Assembly (NCBI GenBank): GCA_016714225.1
Contig: JADJNS010000022.1
Location: 186,001 to 250,000 of the forward strand
Source: Archangiaceae bacterium
Lineage (GTDB): Bacteria; Myxococcota; Myxococcia; Myxococcales; Myxococcaceae
Direction of reading: 5' to 3'
DNA length: 64,000 bases
Shown here: in pieces, positions 20,109 through 27,745 of the stretch
Layout of the letters: every line of letters begins with the position of its first letter
Position numbering within the stretch: the first letter of the stretch is position 1
Translations under genes and position numbers: made by a program
The notes under the pieces: generated by a model
Databases searched by the model: none
Seen by the model: only the letters and a program-made list of their open reading frames with translations
Told to the model about the DNA's origin: nothing

Positions 20109-20996
20109 TCACGGAAAAATCACCACCGAGAGCAGCAGCGCGCCGGTGACCGGCGCGGCGCTCCAGATCACCGCCTCGGGGGTGGCGACGCTGAGGCGGT
20201 TGAACGGCACGAGCAGCTCGAGCTCGAGCGAGAGGCCGAGCCTGGAAAACGCCAGCAGATACCCGGCCCTGAGGCCCGCCACCGCGAGAGGCAGGGCGCC
20301 CGAGCCGGTCGCGACGCGGTCGCCAGACAGGCTCGTCGCGCCGCCGCCGCCTTCGAGACAGCCGCCCAGGCCGCGCCACCGGGCGCACACCAACGCCAGC
20401 CCCAGCCCACCTGCCGCCGCGAGGCTGCCGAACGCGGTGGCCGCGGCGGGGCTGCCCTGCAGCCGCCCCTCGAGGCCGAAGGCCAGCTGGCCGTCGAGCT
20501 CGAGCGCACCACCGAGCCGGCCACCGACCGCGAGGTTCGGTGAGGCGCCCACCGCGAGCACCGGCCCGGCCCACAGCAGGGCAGACCAGCGGCGCGGCAC
20601 GGGCGGCGGCGCCGGGCGGCTCTCGACCGGGGCGACGACGACCGGCTGTGGCGCGGGAGACTCGGGAGGCGCAGAGAGCGGGTCGAGCACCAGCGCGATC
20701 AGCAGCGCAATCGAGTCACCCAGCTCTTCGCACGAGGGCGAGGTGAGGTCGCGCGAGGTGGTCGGCTGGCCGCGAGCCTCGACCTCGACGTGCGCGGCGA
20801 AGCCGGTGGCCACGCGCTCGACCGCGACCCGAATCTGCCGCGGGGCGCCGGCCTCGAAGGGCACGTGGCCGAGCCGCGCCGAGACGCGCTCAGCCACCTG
20901 CTCCGAGCTCGGGCAGCGCGACTCGAGCCCCGGCGCGCGATACTCCAGCCGAGCGGTGGGGAGGGCAGCGAGCAGCAGCGCCACCCCTGCCACCAC
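20109..20996 (-). CDS. Probable envelope protein upstream of the ECF sigma operon
   Basis: A 295-residue protein starting GTG with a hydrophobic N-terminus (VAGVALLLAALPTARLEY) that looks like a signal peptide. Two Cys (SRCPSSEQ, SPSCEELG) lie in the first 90 residues. A Pro-rich spacer (~108-133) leads into a C-terminal half of alternating hydrophobic, Gly-rich strands (VLAVGASPNLAVGGRLGGALEL and similar) that would suit a small beta-barrel. Genes of this plan often sit beside ECF sigma genes in myxobacteria, by my recollection; function unknown. It ends 28 bp before the sigma gene and starts 6 bp after the S46 peptidase stop, so the four genes may be co-transcribed. Confidence 0.65.
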   Translation of the reverse strand: MVAGVALLLAALPTARLEYRAPGLESRCPSSEQVAERVSARLGHVPFEAGAPRQIRVAVERVATGFAAHVEVEARGQPTTSRDLTSPSCEELGDSIALLIALVLDPLSAPPESPAPQPVVVAPVESRPAPPPVPRRWSALLWAGPVLAVGASPNLAVGGRLGGALELDGQLAFGLEGRLQGSPAAATAFGSLAAAGGLGLALVCARWRGLGGCLEGGGGATSLSGDRVATGSGALPLAVAGLRAGYLLAFSRLGLSLELELLVPFNRLSVATPEAVIWSAAPVTGALLLSVVIFP

Positions 20997-21002
20997 CTGC
21001 GC

Positions 21003-23084
21003 TTACTTTCCGCCGGCCTTGGGGCCGCTCGCCGCGCTGCCGCTCTTCAGCTCTTCCACGATGCGCTTGGCGCCGTAGACCTTGTCGAGGGCCTCGACCA
21101 GCGCGCTGCTGTGCACCGCGACGCAGCGGTTGCTGGTTTCGTCGAAGCCGTAGTCGCCGCCCAGCGAGGGCAGGTTGCCGTCGAACACCAGGCCGATCAC
21201 TTCGCCTTCTTTGTTCACCACCGGCGAGCCCGAGTTGCCGCCGATGATGTCGTTGGTGGTGACCATGTCGAAGGGGGTCTCGGCGGCGACCTTGGTCTTG
21301 GCGTCGAGCCAGGTCTTGGGCAGCGCGAACGGCTCGGCGCCGGTGTGGCGATCGTAGGCGCCCGCGAAGTTGGTCAGCGCGGGGATCTCACGATCGCCTT
21401 CCTTCCACCCGGCGAGCTTGCCGTACGACAGCCGCAGGGTGAACGTGGCGTCGGGGTAGGTGCCCTGGCCGAACACCGCGAAGTACGCCTTGGCGAGCAG
21501 CTCGCCGTTCTTCTTCACCGCGCCGTCGACCTCGTCTTCGATGCGCTTGCGAGCGGCGCGCGCCTCGGGGTCGAACGAGCGCGCGAAGACCAGCAGCGGG
21601 TCTTTCGACGCGTCGATCTTCGCCTTGCCGCCCTCGAACAGCTCTCTGCGGAACTTGTCGTCTTTCAGCTTGGTGCCCTTCACCAGCTCGGTGGCGAGCT
21701 GCAGCGGGCTCTTGTTGCCGTAGACCTTCTTCACCACCGGGTGGTCGGCGCCCAGCTCTTCGCGCAGCTTGTCGAGGCTGAAGGCCAGCTTGGCGGTCTC
21801 GTACTCGTCGTAGATGGGCGCCTTGGCGAACAGGCCCTGCTTGAGCTGCGGCAGGCGGCTCTCGCCGTACTCCTTGAGGCGCTCACCATTGGGCTTGCCC
21901 GACTCGTCGGCCCAGCGCACCAGCTGGCGCGCCCAGGTGAAGGTCTCGGCCTGCGGGCCGCGCTCGAGCTCGTACTCTTTGCGGTAGGTGCGCAGCTTGT
22001 CCATCGCTCCGGCGATGCCGTCCCACGCGCCGCCGAAGTCTTTCTTCAGCTTGGCGTCTTTCTCGACCTTGGCGCGAAAGTCTTTCTCGGCGGCGATGCG
22101 CGAGGCGAAGAACTTCTGATCGGCGAGCGCGGCGTGCCGGCCCTTGTAGGCCTTGAGCGAGTTCTCGATGTAGAAGAGGTCTTTCTTCGAGGTGCGCTCG
22201 GCCTCGGGGCTGCGCCTGGCGAACTGGTTCAAGAAGCCGCGCCACTCTGACAGGCGGTAGAGCGCGGTGGGCAGCTTCACGTCGCGGTCGTACTCGAGCT
22301 GGGCCTGGGTGAGCAGGCGCGAGGTGCCGCCGGGGTTGCCCGAGACGAACGACAGGTCGCCGTCTTTCGCGCCGGTGGCCGACCACTTCAGGTAGTGATC
22401 GAACTTCGCCGGGTTGCCGTCTTTGCCGTAGATGCGAACGAACGAGACGTCGAGATCGTAGCGGGGGAAGTTGAAGTTGTCGGGGTCGCCGCCGAAGAAC
22501 GCGATGGCGAGCTCGGGGGCGAAGACCAGGCGCACGTCTTGGTAGCGCTTGTACTTGTACAGATCGAACCGGCCGCCGCGGTACAGAGTCACCACGTCGC
22601 AGCGCAGGGTGTCGTCGCCGTTGGCGCACTCTTTCTCGATGGCCGCGAGCTCGGCCTTCTGCACGTCGTTGAACTTCTCGACGGGGGTGCTCTTGGTGGC
22701 GTCCTGCACCCGCTTGGTGACGTCGGAGATCTCGACGAGCTGGTTGATCTCCATGTCGGGGCACTTCACCTCGTCTTTGGTGGCCTTGGCGAAGAAGCCG
22801 TCTTTGATGAAGTCTTTCTTCTTGGTCGACAGCTGCTCGATGCACTCGTGCGAGCAGTGGTGGTTGGTCATCACCAGGCCGTCGGGAGACACCACGCTGG
22901 CGCTGCACCCGCCGGCGATGCGCACCGAAGAGAGGCGAACGTGATCGAGCCACTCGGGGGTGGGCGAGAAGCCGTACTTCGCCTTCACCTTGTCGCTGGG
23001 GAAGTTGTTGAACGTCCACATGCCTTCGTCGGCGAAGGCGGCGGCGGAGATCAGCAGGGGCAGTGCGACTGCGAGGCGCTTCAT
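21003..23084 (-). CDS. S46 family serine dipeptidyl-peptidase (DPP7/DPP11-like)
   Basis: A 693-residue secreted peptidase. ATG at 23084 has GGAAGGAAG 7 nt upstream and begins a signal peptide (MKRLAVALPLLISAAAFA). GMWTFNNFP near the start and VSPDGLVMTNHHC (catalytic His) are typical of S46. RYDLDVSFVRIY likely holds the catalytic Asp. GGNSGSPVVNKEGEVIGLVFDGN holds the catalytic Ser and the residues after it that set N-terminal and P1 preference. S46 enzymes remove dipeptides in the periplasm of Bacteroidetes and some Proteobacteria and suit a protein-feeding predator. Length matches the family (~700). Its own promoter is suggested upstream. Confidence 0.92.
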   Translation of the reverse strand: MKRLAVALPLLISAAAFADEGMWTFNNFPSDKVKAKYGFSPTPEWLDHVRLSSVRIAGGCSASVVSPDGLVMTNHHCSHECIEQLSTKKKDFIKDGFFAKATKDEVKCPDMEINQLVEISDVTKRVQDATKSTPVEKFNDVQKAELAAIEKECANGDDTLRCDVVTLYRGGRFDLYKYKRYQDVRLVFAPELAIAFFGGDPDNFNFPRYDLDVSFVRIYGKDGNPAKFDHYLKWSATGAKDGDLSFVSGNPGGTSRLLTQAQLEYDRDVKLPTALYRLSEWRGFLNQFARRSPEAERTSKKDLFYIENSLKAYKGRHAALADQKFFASRIAAEKDFRAKVEKDAKLKKDFGGAWDGIAGAMDKLRTYRKEYELERGPQAETFTWARQLVRWADESGKPNGERLKEYGESRLPQLKQGLFAKAPIYDEYETAKLAFSLDKLREELGADHPVVKKVYGNKSPLQLATELVKGTKLKDDKFRRELFEGGKAKIDASKDPLLVFARSFDPEARAARKRIEDEVDGAVKKNGELLAKAYFAVFGQGTYPDATFTLRLSYGKLAGWKEGDREIPALTNFAGAYDRHTGAEPFALPKTWLDAKTKVAAETPFDMVTTNDIIGGNSGSPVVNKEGEVIGLVFDGNLPSLGGDYGFDETSNRCVAVHSSALVEALDKVYGAKRIVEELKSGSAASGPKAGGK

Positions 23085-23136
23085 GTGGGCGCTTCCTTCC
23101 GTGAGAGGAACGAACCTTTTTTTGAAGGTCGCGCCG

Positions 23137-23165
23137 TAGATGCCCCTCGCCCGGCAAATGGTCAA
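23137..23165 (-). promoter_or_regulatory. Possible sigma-70 promoter of the S46 peptidase gene
   Basis: On the minus strand TTGACC (23165-23160) is followed after 17 bp by CATCTA (23142-23137), a good -35 with a weak -10. The implied start leaves a ~45-nt leader carrying GGAAGGAAG. The -10 is poor, so this is tentative. Confidence 0.35.
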
Positions 23166-23190
23166 GCGCTACAGGCATTGCCGGTGGCGA

Positions 23191-23208
23191 CCTCGCCCCC
23201 CCGCGAGG
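23191..23208 (-). terminator. Hairpin after the M23 lipoprotein gene
   Basis: CCTCGC (23191-23196), loop of six C, GCGAGG (23203-23208), 33 bp past the M23 stop on the minus strand. The stem can extend to about 10 bp with one mismatch. Confidence 0.5.
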
Positions 23209-23240
23209 CCGCGCCGGTCGAAAGAACAGCCGCTTTGGGC

Positions 23241-23834
23241 TCAGGGGCAGTCGTTGGCGCTGCGGTAGGTCTGCGAGCCGAAGTAGTGCACGTGAGTGCC
23301 GCCGCCGAGAATGACGCGCACCGGAGTCTGCCCGGCGAGCTGCTCGTAGTGCAGGTGGGAGCCGCTCGAGCCGCCGCTGTTGCCGACCTCGCCGATCTTG
23401 TCGCCCATCTTCACCCGGTCGCCCACGCGCGCGCCGCGCACGCTGAGGTGCGCGTAGCGGGTGCGGTAGCCGCCCGAGTGCTCGATCTCGATCCAGTTGC
23501 CGTAGCTCACGTTGCCTTCGCTCTCCGACCGCGTGACGCGGCCAGCGGCCGACGCCACCACGGCGTCGCCGAAGTCGCCGGCGCGGTTCCAGTCGATCGC
23601 CTGCTCGGGCGAGTGGCCGGCCCAGGTGGTCGCCGTCCACTCCTGGCCGCAGCGAAAGGGCATGCGCATGATCGGCCGCGAGCCCAGCGCCTCGGCGGTC
23701 GAGGCGAGATCGTCTTCGCCCACCACCTCACCGGTCGGGTTGGGGTCGGGCGCGTAGGCGTGATCATCGGCGGGGCCGCACGCGGCAACTGCGAACAGGG
23801 CAACGAACAGGGCACTGAGGGTGTGCTGGGTCAT
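23241..23834 (-). CDS. M23/LytM-type lipoprotein, possibly altered metal site
   Basis: A 197-residue protein. The ATG at 23834 gives a lipoprotein signal ending AVAAC (Cys ~20). The body is a peptidase M23 (lysostaphin/LytM) fold: AIDWNRAGDFGDAVVASAAGRV, then YGNWIEIEHSGGYRTRYAHLS, then GSHLHYEQL, which gives the HxH ligand pair. The canonical first ligand in HxGxD is replaced: the segment reads EQAID, with a His only four residues further upstream (GHSPEQAID). So either that His serves or zinc binding is weakened and the protein is an activator-type LytM. Substrate would be peptidoglycan cross-links. It has its own hairpin terminator and is not overlapped by neighbours. Confidence 0.82.
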   Translation of the reverse strand: MTQHTLSALFVALFAVAACGPADDHAYAPDPNPTGEVVGEDDLASTAEALGSRPIMRMPFRCGQEWTATTWAGHSPEQAIDWNRAGDFGDAVVASAAGRVTRSESEGNVSYGNWIEIEHSGGYRTRYAHLSVRGARVGDRVKMGDKIGEVGNSGGSSGSHLHYEQLAGQTPVRVILGGGTHVHYFGSQTYRSANDCP

Positions 23835-23969
23835 GCAGTGGCACTGAGCAACCCGCGTACCGCCCCGGGAGTGGGCCAGAACATTGAACTCGAAACGTTT
23901 GCGTTTCACGCCACTGGCCGCTCGATGTCGAGACAGCTGTCCACCTCGGGAGGACGTCACGGCCCCGTG

Positions 23970-25874
23970 TCAGGTGGCGCGCTGCGAGAGCCGCACCAAC
24001 CGCTCGCGCAGGCCGAAGGCGAAGTCGGGCCGCCGCGGAGGAATGATGCCGCGCACCTGGGCGCCGACGAAGTAGGTGGGGCAGGCCGAAGAGCGGTTGC
24101 CGCGCATCAGCGTGAGCGCCTGGCGGCAGACGGCCTCACGCACCGGGCGATCTGGGGCCGTGAGCAGCCTCGCGGCCGAGAGGCCCGCTGCGCGCGCCGC
24201 GTCTGAGGCACAGGCGGGTGCGGCCGCGCGGAACCTTCCGAACCAGCGTTCGGCGGCCGCGGCGTCTCCGAGTGCGTCGTGGGAAAGGCAGAGCAGGGCG
24301 TACGACGACACCCGGGTGGGGGCGAGCTCGAGCCCCGCCTCGAAGAGCTTCACCGCTTCGACGGGCCGGCCCTGCCCGAGGCGAAGCTCGCCCCGGTAGG
24401 CGTAGACCGAGTTGCGGCCCTCGAGGCCGGTCAGCTGCGCGCCCTTCTCGATGATGGCGTCGGCCTGCGCCAGGCGGCCCTCGAAGGTCTCGACCGCGAG
24501 CAGGCCCACGTAGGCCCAGCGGGTGCGCTGATAGATCGAGATCGCCTGCTCGAAGTCGGCGCGCGCCGCGGCGGTGTCGCCCACCCAGAGGTGCAATTCG
24601 CCGCGGTAGCACCACGGCTGCGACGAGCCCGGGTGGCGCGAGATCACCGCGTCGACCGCCTCGAGCGCCTCGGCGAAGCCCAGCACCGGAAAGCGCCAGT
24701 GCCCGACCCGGGCCGCGCCGCGGGGGCTCTCGATGCGGCCCAGCGGCGTGGTGCGGCCGTGCTCGTAGCAGGCGACCGCCGGGCAGCGGTTGCCGCCCAG
24801 CCGCTCGAGCGCGCGCAGCAACATGGCGCGGGCGCGTGCCGCGTCGGGCCCGAGCTCTGAGGTCGCGCCGGGCAGCAGGCGCTCGAGGCCCTGGCCGAGC
24901 TCTTCGCGGGTGGCCGGGTGCTCAGCGTCGCTGTCGCGGCCGGCCGACAGCCGCGCCACCATCCGCACCAGGTTGGCGCTGAAGTCTTCGTGCGACAGCA
25001 GCCGGGCGCGCTCGGCGAGGGTGACCGCGGCGTCGAAGCGGCCCACGCGCATCAGCGCCTCGGAGAGCCGCAGCAGGGTGTCGAGCTCTTCCGGGCGCTG
25101 CTGCAGCACCGGCTCGAGCAGGCGCACCGCGGCGCCCCAGTCGCCCCGCAGCAGCGCGGCGGCGCCGAGCGCCTGCCGGGCCTCGAGCCCGGTCAGCTGC
25201 GCGGCCAGGGCCTCGGCGCCGGCCGGGTCGCCACGGGCGATGGCGATGCGGGCCCCCGTGGCGGCTGAGCCTGTGGGGGCCACCAGCTGCGCGGCGCGAT
25301 CGGGGTCGCCCTCGGCGAGCAGCACCTCGGCGCCGCGGTCGCGCAGCTCGGCATCGTCAGGGGCCAGCGCGACCGCGCGCTCGAGGGCGCGAAAGGCGTC
25401 GTCGAGGCGGCCCAGCCGGGCCAGCGCCCGGGCCTGCATCAGGGGCCAGTCGGCGGCCTGGGGCGAGAGCTCGCCGGCACGGGTGGCGTACGGCAGCGCG
25501 AGCTCGGGCTCGTTGAGGCGCAGGTAGAGATCGGCGGCGTGCGCGAACACGGCCACCGCGGTGGGCTGGGCGTGACAGGCCTGTTCCAGCAGCGCGAGCG
25601 CCTCGCGCCAGTGGCCCACCGAGGCGTGGCAGGCGGCGCGCAGATCTCGCGACAGGGCAGCGGCGCGCGGCCCGAGCCCGGCGGCGGCCTCGAGGCCCTC
25701 GAACGCGCCCGCGGTGTCGCCGGCGAGAAAGCGTAGCTGCGCGGCCGCGAGCCCCACCAGCGGATCTGCAGGGGCCGCCGCGACGGCGCGCTCGAGCGCC
25801 TCGAGCGCTGCTCCCAGTCGGTTCGCGTCGAGGCTGTCGCAGGCGAGCAGCAGGCTGTCGTACGCGACGGACAC
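23970..25874 (-). CDS. Large TPR-repeat protein
   Basis: A 634-residue protein without a signal peptide, built largely of tetratricopeptide helices: repeated A-x-x-x-LE-A-A/L-pattern units such as NRLGAALEALERAVAAAPADPLVGLAAAQL, here split across ~20 units. Two short Cys-bearing stretches of similar form recur (GGNRCPAVACYEHGR ~365 and GNRSSACPTYFVGAQ ~600). They may be an internal duplication or a small ligand site. The C-terminus is Arg-rich. TPR arrays mediate protein-protein contacts, and the partner is unknown. It is divergent from the lipoprotein gene at 25900 across only 25 bp containing ctttataag. Confidence 0.8.
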   Translation of the reverse strand: MSVAYDSLLLACDSLDANRLGAALEALERAVAAAPADPLVGLAAAQLRFLAGDTAGAFEGLEAAAGLGPRAAALSRDLRAACHASVGHWREALALLEQACHAQPTAVAVFAHAADLYLRLNEPELALPYATRAGELSPQAADWPLMQARALARLGRLDDAFRALERAVALAPDDAELRDRGAEVLLAEGDPDRAAQLVAPTGSAATGARIAIARGDPAGAEALAAQLTGLEARQALGAAALLRGDWGAAVRLLEPVLQQRPEELDTLLRLSEALMRVGRFDAAVTLAERARLLSHEDFSANLVRMVARLSAGRDSDAEHPATREELGQGLERLLPGATSELGPDAARARAMLLRALERLGGNRCPAVACYEHGRTTPLGRIESPRGAARVGHWRFPVLGFAEALEAVDAVISRHPGSSQPWCYRGELHLWVGDTAAARADFEQAISIYQRTRWAYVGLLAVETFEGRLAQADAIIEKGAQLTGLEGRNSVYAYRGELRLGQGRPVEAVKLFEAGLELAPTRVSSYALLCLSHDALGDAAAAERWFGRFRAAAPACASDAARAAGLSAARLLTAPDRPVREAVCRQALTLMRGNRSSACPTYFVGAQVRGIIPPRRPDFAFGLRERLVRLSQRAT

Positions 25875-25899
25875 GGCGGGGCTTTATAAGGTGCCGCGC

Positions 25900-26514
25900 A
25901 TGGAGGAGAGCACGCAGATCGCCGAGCGACCGAGCCACGAGACCCGCCCCAGAACGCCCAGGTCGCGAGTTTACATAACGCTTATTATCCGACCTTGGCT
26001 GTTGGCGCTGCTGGCGGGCTGTCCCACTGAGAATGGCCCGCCTGATGGCTCGGCAGACGCGGCCGACGCAGGCCTCGAAGCCGCCGATTCAGGGGCCGCG
26101 CAGCCGCCGCCGGTCGACGCGGGCCCGCCGGCGCCGGCCGAGCTGCCGCTGTCGGTGACCGCGCTCTCGGCCGATGGCGGCGCCGAGCAGATCAGCCACG
26201 ACATCGACCCGGTGAAGGCGCTGAGCGTGCGCATCCCCGTGCCGCTGAGCGACTACCGCTTGCGGGTGTTCGACGAGACCGATCGGGTGGTGCCTTCGGA
26301 CGATCTGGCGCGCGACGCCGACGGCGGCATCGACTACCAGATCTCGTTCGAAGAGCCGCTCAAGACCGGCCGCACCTACCGGCTGACCGTCGAGCCCCAG
26401 CTCGGCGCCCAGCTCGAGGGCTTCAAAGACGCCGAGCTGGTCATGAAGGTTCGCGGCGAAGTTCAGGCCGATGCCAGGAAGCAGCCCGGCAAGGCCAAGA
26501 AGAAGAAGCGCTGA
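25900..26514 (+). CDS. Small lipoprotein of unknown function with a dif-like site in its 5' coding region
   Basis: A 204-residue protein from ATG 25900 (a GTG at 25891 is also in frame). The first ~22 residues are charged. SRVYITLIIRPWLLALLAGC then forms a late, imperfect lipoprotein signal interrupted by Arg, with the lipobox LAGC. The sequence SRVYITLIIRPW is encoded by the 28-bp dif-like site, which may explain the odd signal region. An Ala/Asp/Pro-rich linker follows, then an Ig-like ~100-residue domain (LSVRIPVPLSDYRLRVFDETDRVV ... GRTYRLTVEPQ) and a Lys-rich C-terminus (GKAKKKKR). Function unknown. It is convergent with the exonuclease gene, 5 bp apart. Confidence 0.65.
   Translation: MEESTQIAERPSHETRPRTPRSRVYITLIIRPWLLALLAGCPTENGPPDGSADAADAGLEAADSGAAQPPPVDAGPPAPAELPLSVTALSADGGAEQISHDIDPVKALSVRIPVPLSDYRLRVFDETDRVVPSDDLARDADGGIDYQISFEEPLKTGRTYRLTVEPQLGAQLEGFKDAELVMKVRGEVQADARKQPGKAKKKKR
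25968..25995 (-). other. Candidate dif site (XerC/XerD recombination, chromosome dimer resolution)
   Basis: Read on the minus strand: AGGTCGGATAA (XerC-type arm), TAAGCG (6-bp centre), TTATGTAAACT (XerD-type arm). The XerD arm is identical over 11 bases to that of Bacillus subtilis dif and matches 9 of 11 in E. coli dif (TTATGTTAAAT). The XerC arm keeps the ATAA next to the centre and the CG at positions 5-6. The 11-6-11 spacing and the AT-rich palindromic core stand out in ~70% GC surroundings. Comparison is from memory of published dif sequences. It lies in the 5' coding region of a lipoprotein gene. Confidence 0.7.
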
Positions 26515-26521
26515 AAGCGCT
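26507..26521. terminator. Small hairpin at a convergent gene junction
   Basis: AGCGCT, loop GAA, AGCGCT: a 6-bp stem overlapping the lipoprotein stop (26512-26514) and reaching the stop of the convergent exonuclease gene (26520). It may act in both directions but is short. Confidence 0.35.
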
Positions 26522-27326
26522 ACAGCTCGAGCAGCAGCTTCGAGACGTCGTAGAGAATCTCGCCGCGCTCGAACGGCGCCCGGTATGGCTCGTCCCACGC
26601 CAGCTGCTCGGCCGCCCGCGTGATGCACAGGTCGACCAGCGACCTCAGGTTGATGGCGTCGTAGAGGTTGTACTCGACCAGAATGCGCAGCGCGTCGGGG
26701 TTGCGGGTGGTCTGCCACTCGCGCCAGAGCCGAATCGCGTCGTAGCCCTTGATGCCCTTGAGGTGCGGAGGCCGGTGCAGCCCCAGGGTCTCTTCGACCT
26801 CTTTGAGGCCCCCTTTCAGGCGCACCCGCCGCACCAGGAACCGCAGATCGATGTGCACGGTGGGCGGCTTCATCTCGGGGAAATGGCGCCGCAGCACCGG
26901 AATGTCGAAGGTGCCTCCGTTGAACGTCACCCAGATCGGGCTCTGCATCAGCCGCCCAGGCAGATGTTGCAGCGCGCGCTCTCCCTCGAAGCCGCGGATG
27001 AAGGTGGCGACGCCCCGGGCATCGAACACGCCGCCCACGGTGATCTGCTCGTCGCCGTCGGCCTCGAGGTCCATGAACGCGGCCTGCTCGACGAACTTCG
27101 GGTACAGCCGCCAGTGCTCGCGCTCGGGAAACAGCTTCGCGAGCTCGGCCAGCGACGCGGTGCGCGCCTTGCTGATGGCCACCTTCAGCTCGGCGTCGAT
27201 GCCCTCGCTGGCCACCACGCCCGAGGCCTTCTCGAACGCCGCCCAGTCGGCGATGCCGCGGGCCCAGATGTCCTTCTCGCGCCAGGGCCCGACGCCCTTC
27301 ACGATCTGAAACGTCCGCTCGATCAT
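26520..27326 (-). CDS. RNase H-like 3'-5' exonuclease domain protein (YprB type)
   Basis: A 268-residue protein. AFMDLEADGDEQITVGGVF gives the DxE of exonuclease motif I. VTFNGGTFDIPVLRRHF is motif II. YNLYDAINL (YxxxD) is motif III. This matches the YprB ribonuclease-H-like group (PF13482), which is predicted to be a metal-dependent 3'-5' exonuclease. Residues 1-~95 form an N-terminal region (MIERTFQIVKGVGPWREKDIW) shared with that group. ATG at 27326 overlaps the Nudix stop as TGATG. It is last in the long minus-strand block that begins at the acyl-CoA dehydrogenase. Confidence 0.8.
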   Translation of the reverse strand: MIERTFQIVKGVGPWREKDIWARGIADWAAFEKASGVVASEGIDAELKVAISKARTASLAELAKLFPEREHWRLYPKFVEQAAFMDLEADGDEQITVGGVFDARGVATFIRGFEGERALQHLPGRLMQSPIWVTFNGGTFDIPVLRRHFPEMKPPTVHIDLRFLVRRVRLKGGLKEVEETLGLHRPPHLKGIKGYDAIRLWREWQTTRNPDALRILVEYNLYDAINLRSLVDLCITRAAEQLAWDEPYRAPFERGEILYDVSKLLLEL

Positions 27327-27745
27327 CAGCGGGCGGAAATCTGGCCCTTCGCCAGACCGTCGATCAAGGGCAGATCGGCCTCGCAGAACGGCAGCCCGCG
27401 CATCTCTTCGAAGCTGCAGAACCTCAAGGCCTGGGCGCCCAGCGGCCGCGGCTGACCCCTGGCGATTCGCGCCGCGAACAGCTCGAGCACCACCACCAGA
27501 TCTTCGTAGGCGTGGGTGGTGCCCCACAGCCGCTTGCCCACCGTCAGCTCGACGTCGAGCTCTTCCCTGCACTCGCGGGCCAGCGCGTGCTCGTCGGCCT
27601 CGCCCGCCTCGACCTTGCCGCCGGGAAACTCCCACTTGTTCGCGCGCGCCTTGCCGGGCAGGCGCTGCTGCACCAGAAACCGCGTCGGGTCGGTGGGGCT
27701 CTCGATCAGCGCTGCCACCACCCGAATCTGCGGCTTGCCGCTCAC
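27326..27745 (-). CDS. Nudix hydrolase, MutT-like
   Basis: A 139-residue protein. GKVEAGEADEHALARECREEL matches the Nudix box Gx5Ex7REUxEExGU. It is preceded by QQRLPGKARANKWEFPGGK, close to MutT/8-oxo-dGTP diphosphatases, where the Asn contacts 8-oxoguanine (here the N of NKWEF). Its length equals MutT (~130). GTG at 27745 overlaps the BamB-like stop (GTGA). Likely sanitises oxidised nucleotides, but Nudix substrates are hard to assign. Confidence 0.88.
   Translation of the reverse strand: MSGKPQIRVVAALIESPTDPTRFLVQQRLPGKARANKWEFPGGKVEAGEADEHALARECREELDVELTVGKRLWGTTHAYEDLVVVLELFAARIARGQPRPLGAQALRFCSFEEMRGLPFCEADLPLIDGLAKGQISAR

Noticed and set aside
17150..20149. A very long + strand open frame (about 999 codons)
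   Set aside because: It runs antisense to the MYXO-CTERM, anti-sigma-like and sigma genes, is Arg/Ala/Gly-rich, and has no domain; high GC removes stops.
25968..25995. The AT-rich site read as a promoter or attC
   Set aside because: The -35/-10 spacing does not fit, and there are no integron features; the 11-6-11 Xer arrangement fits better.
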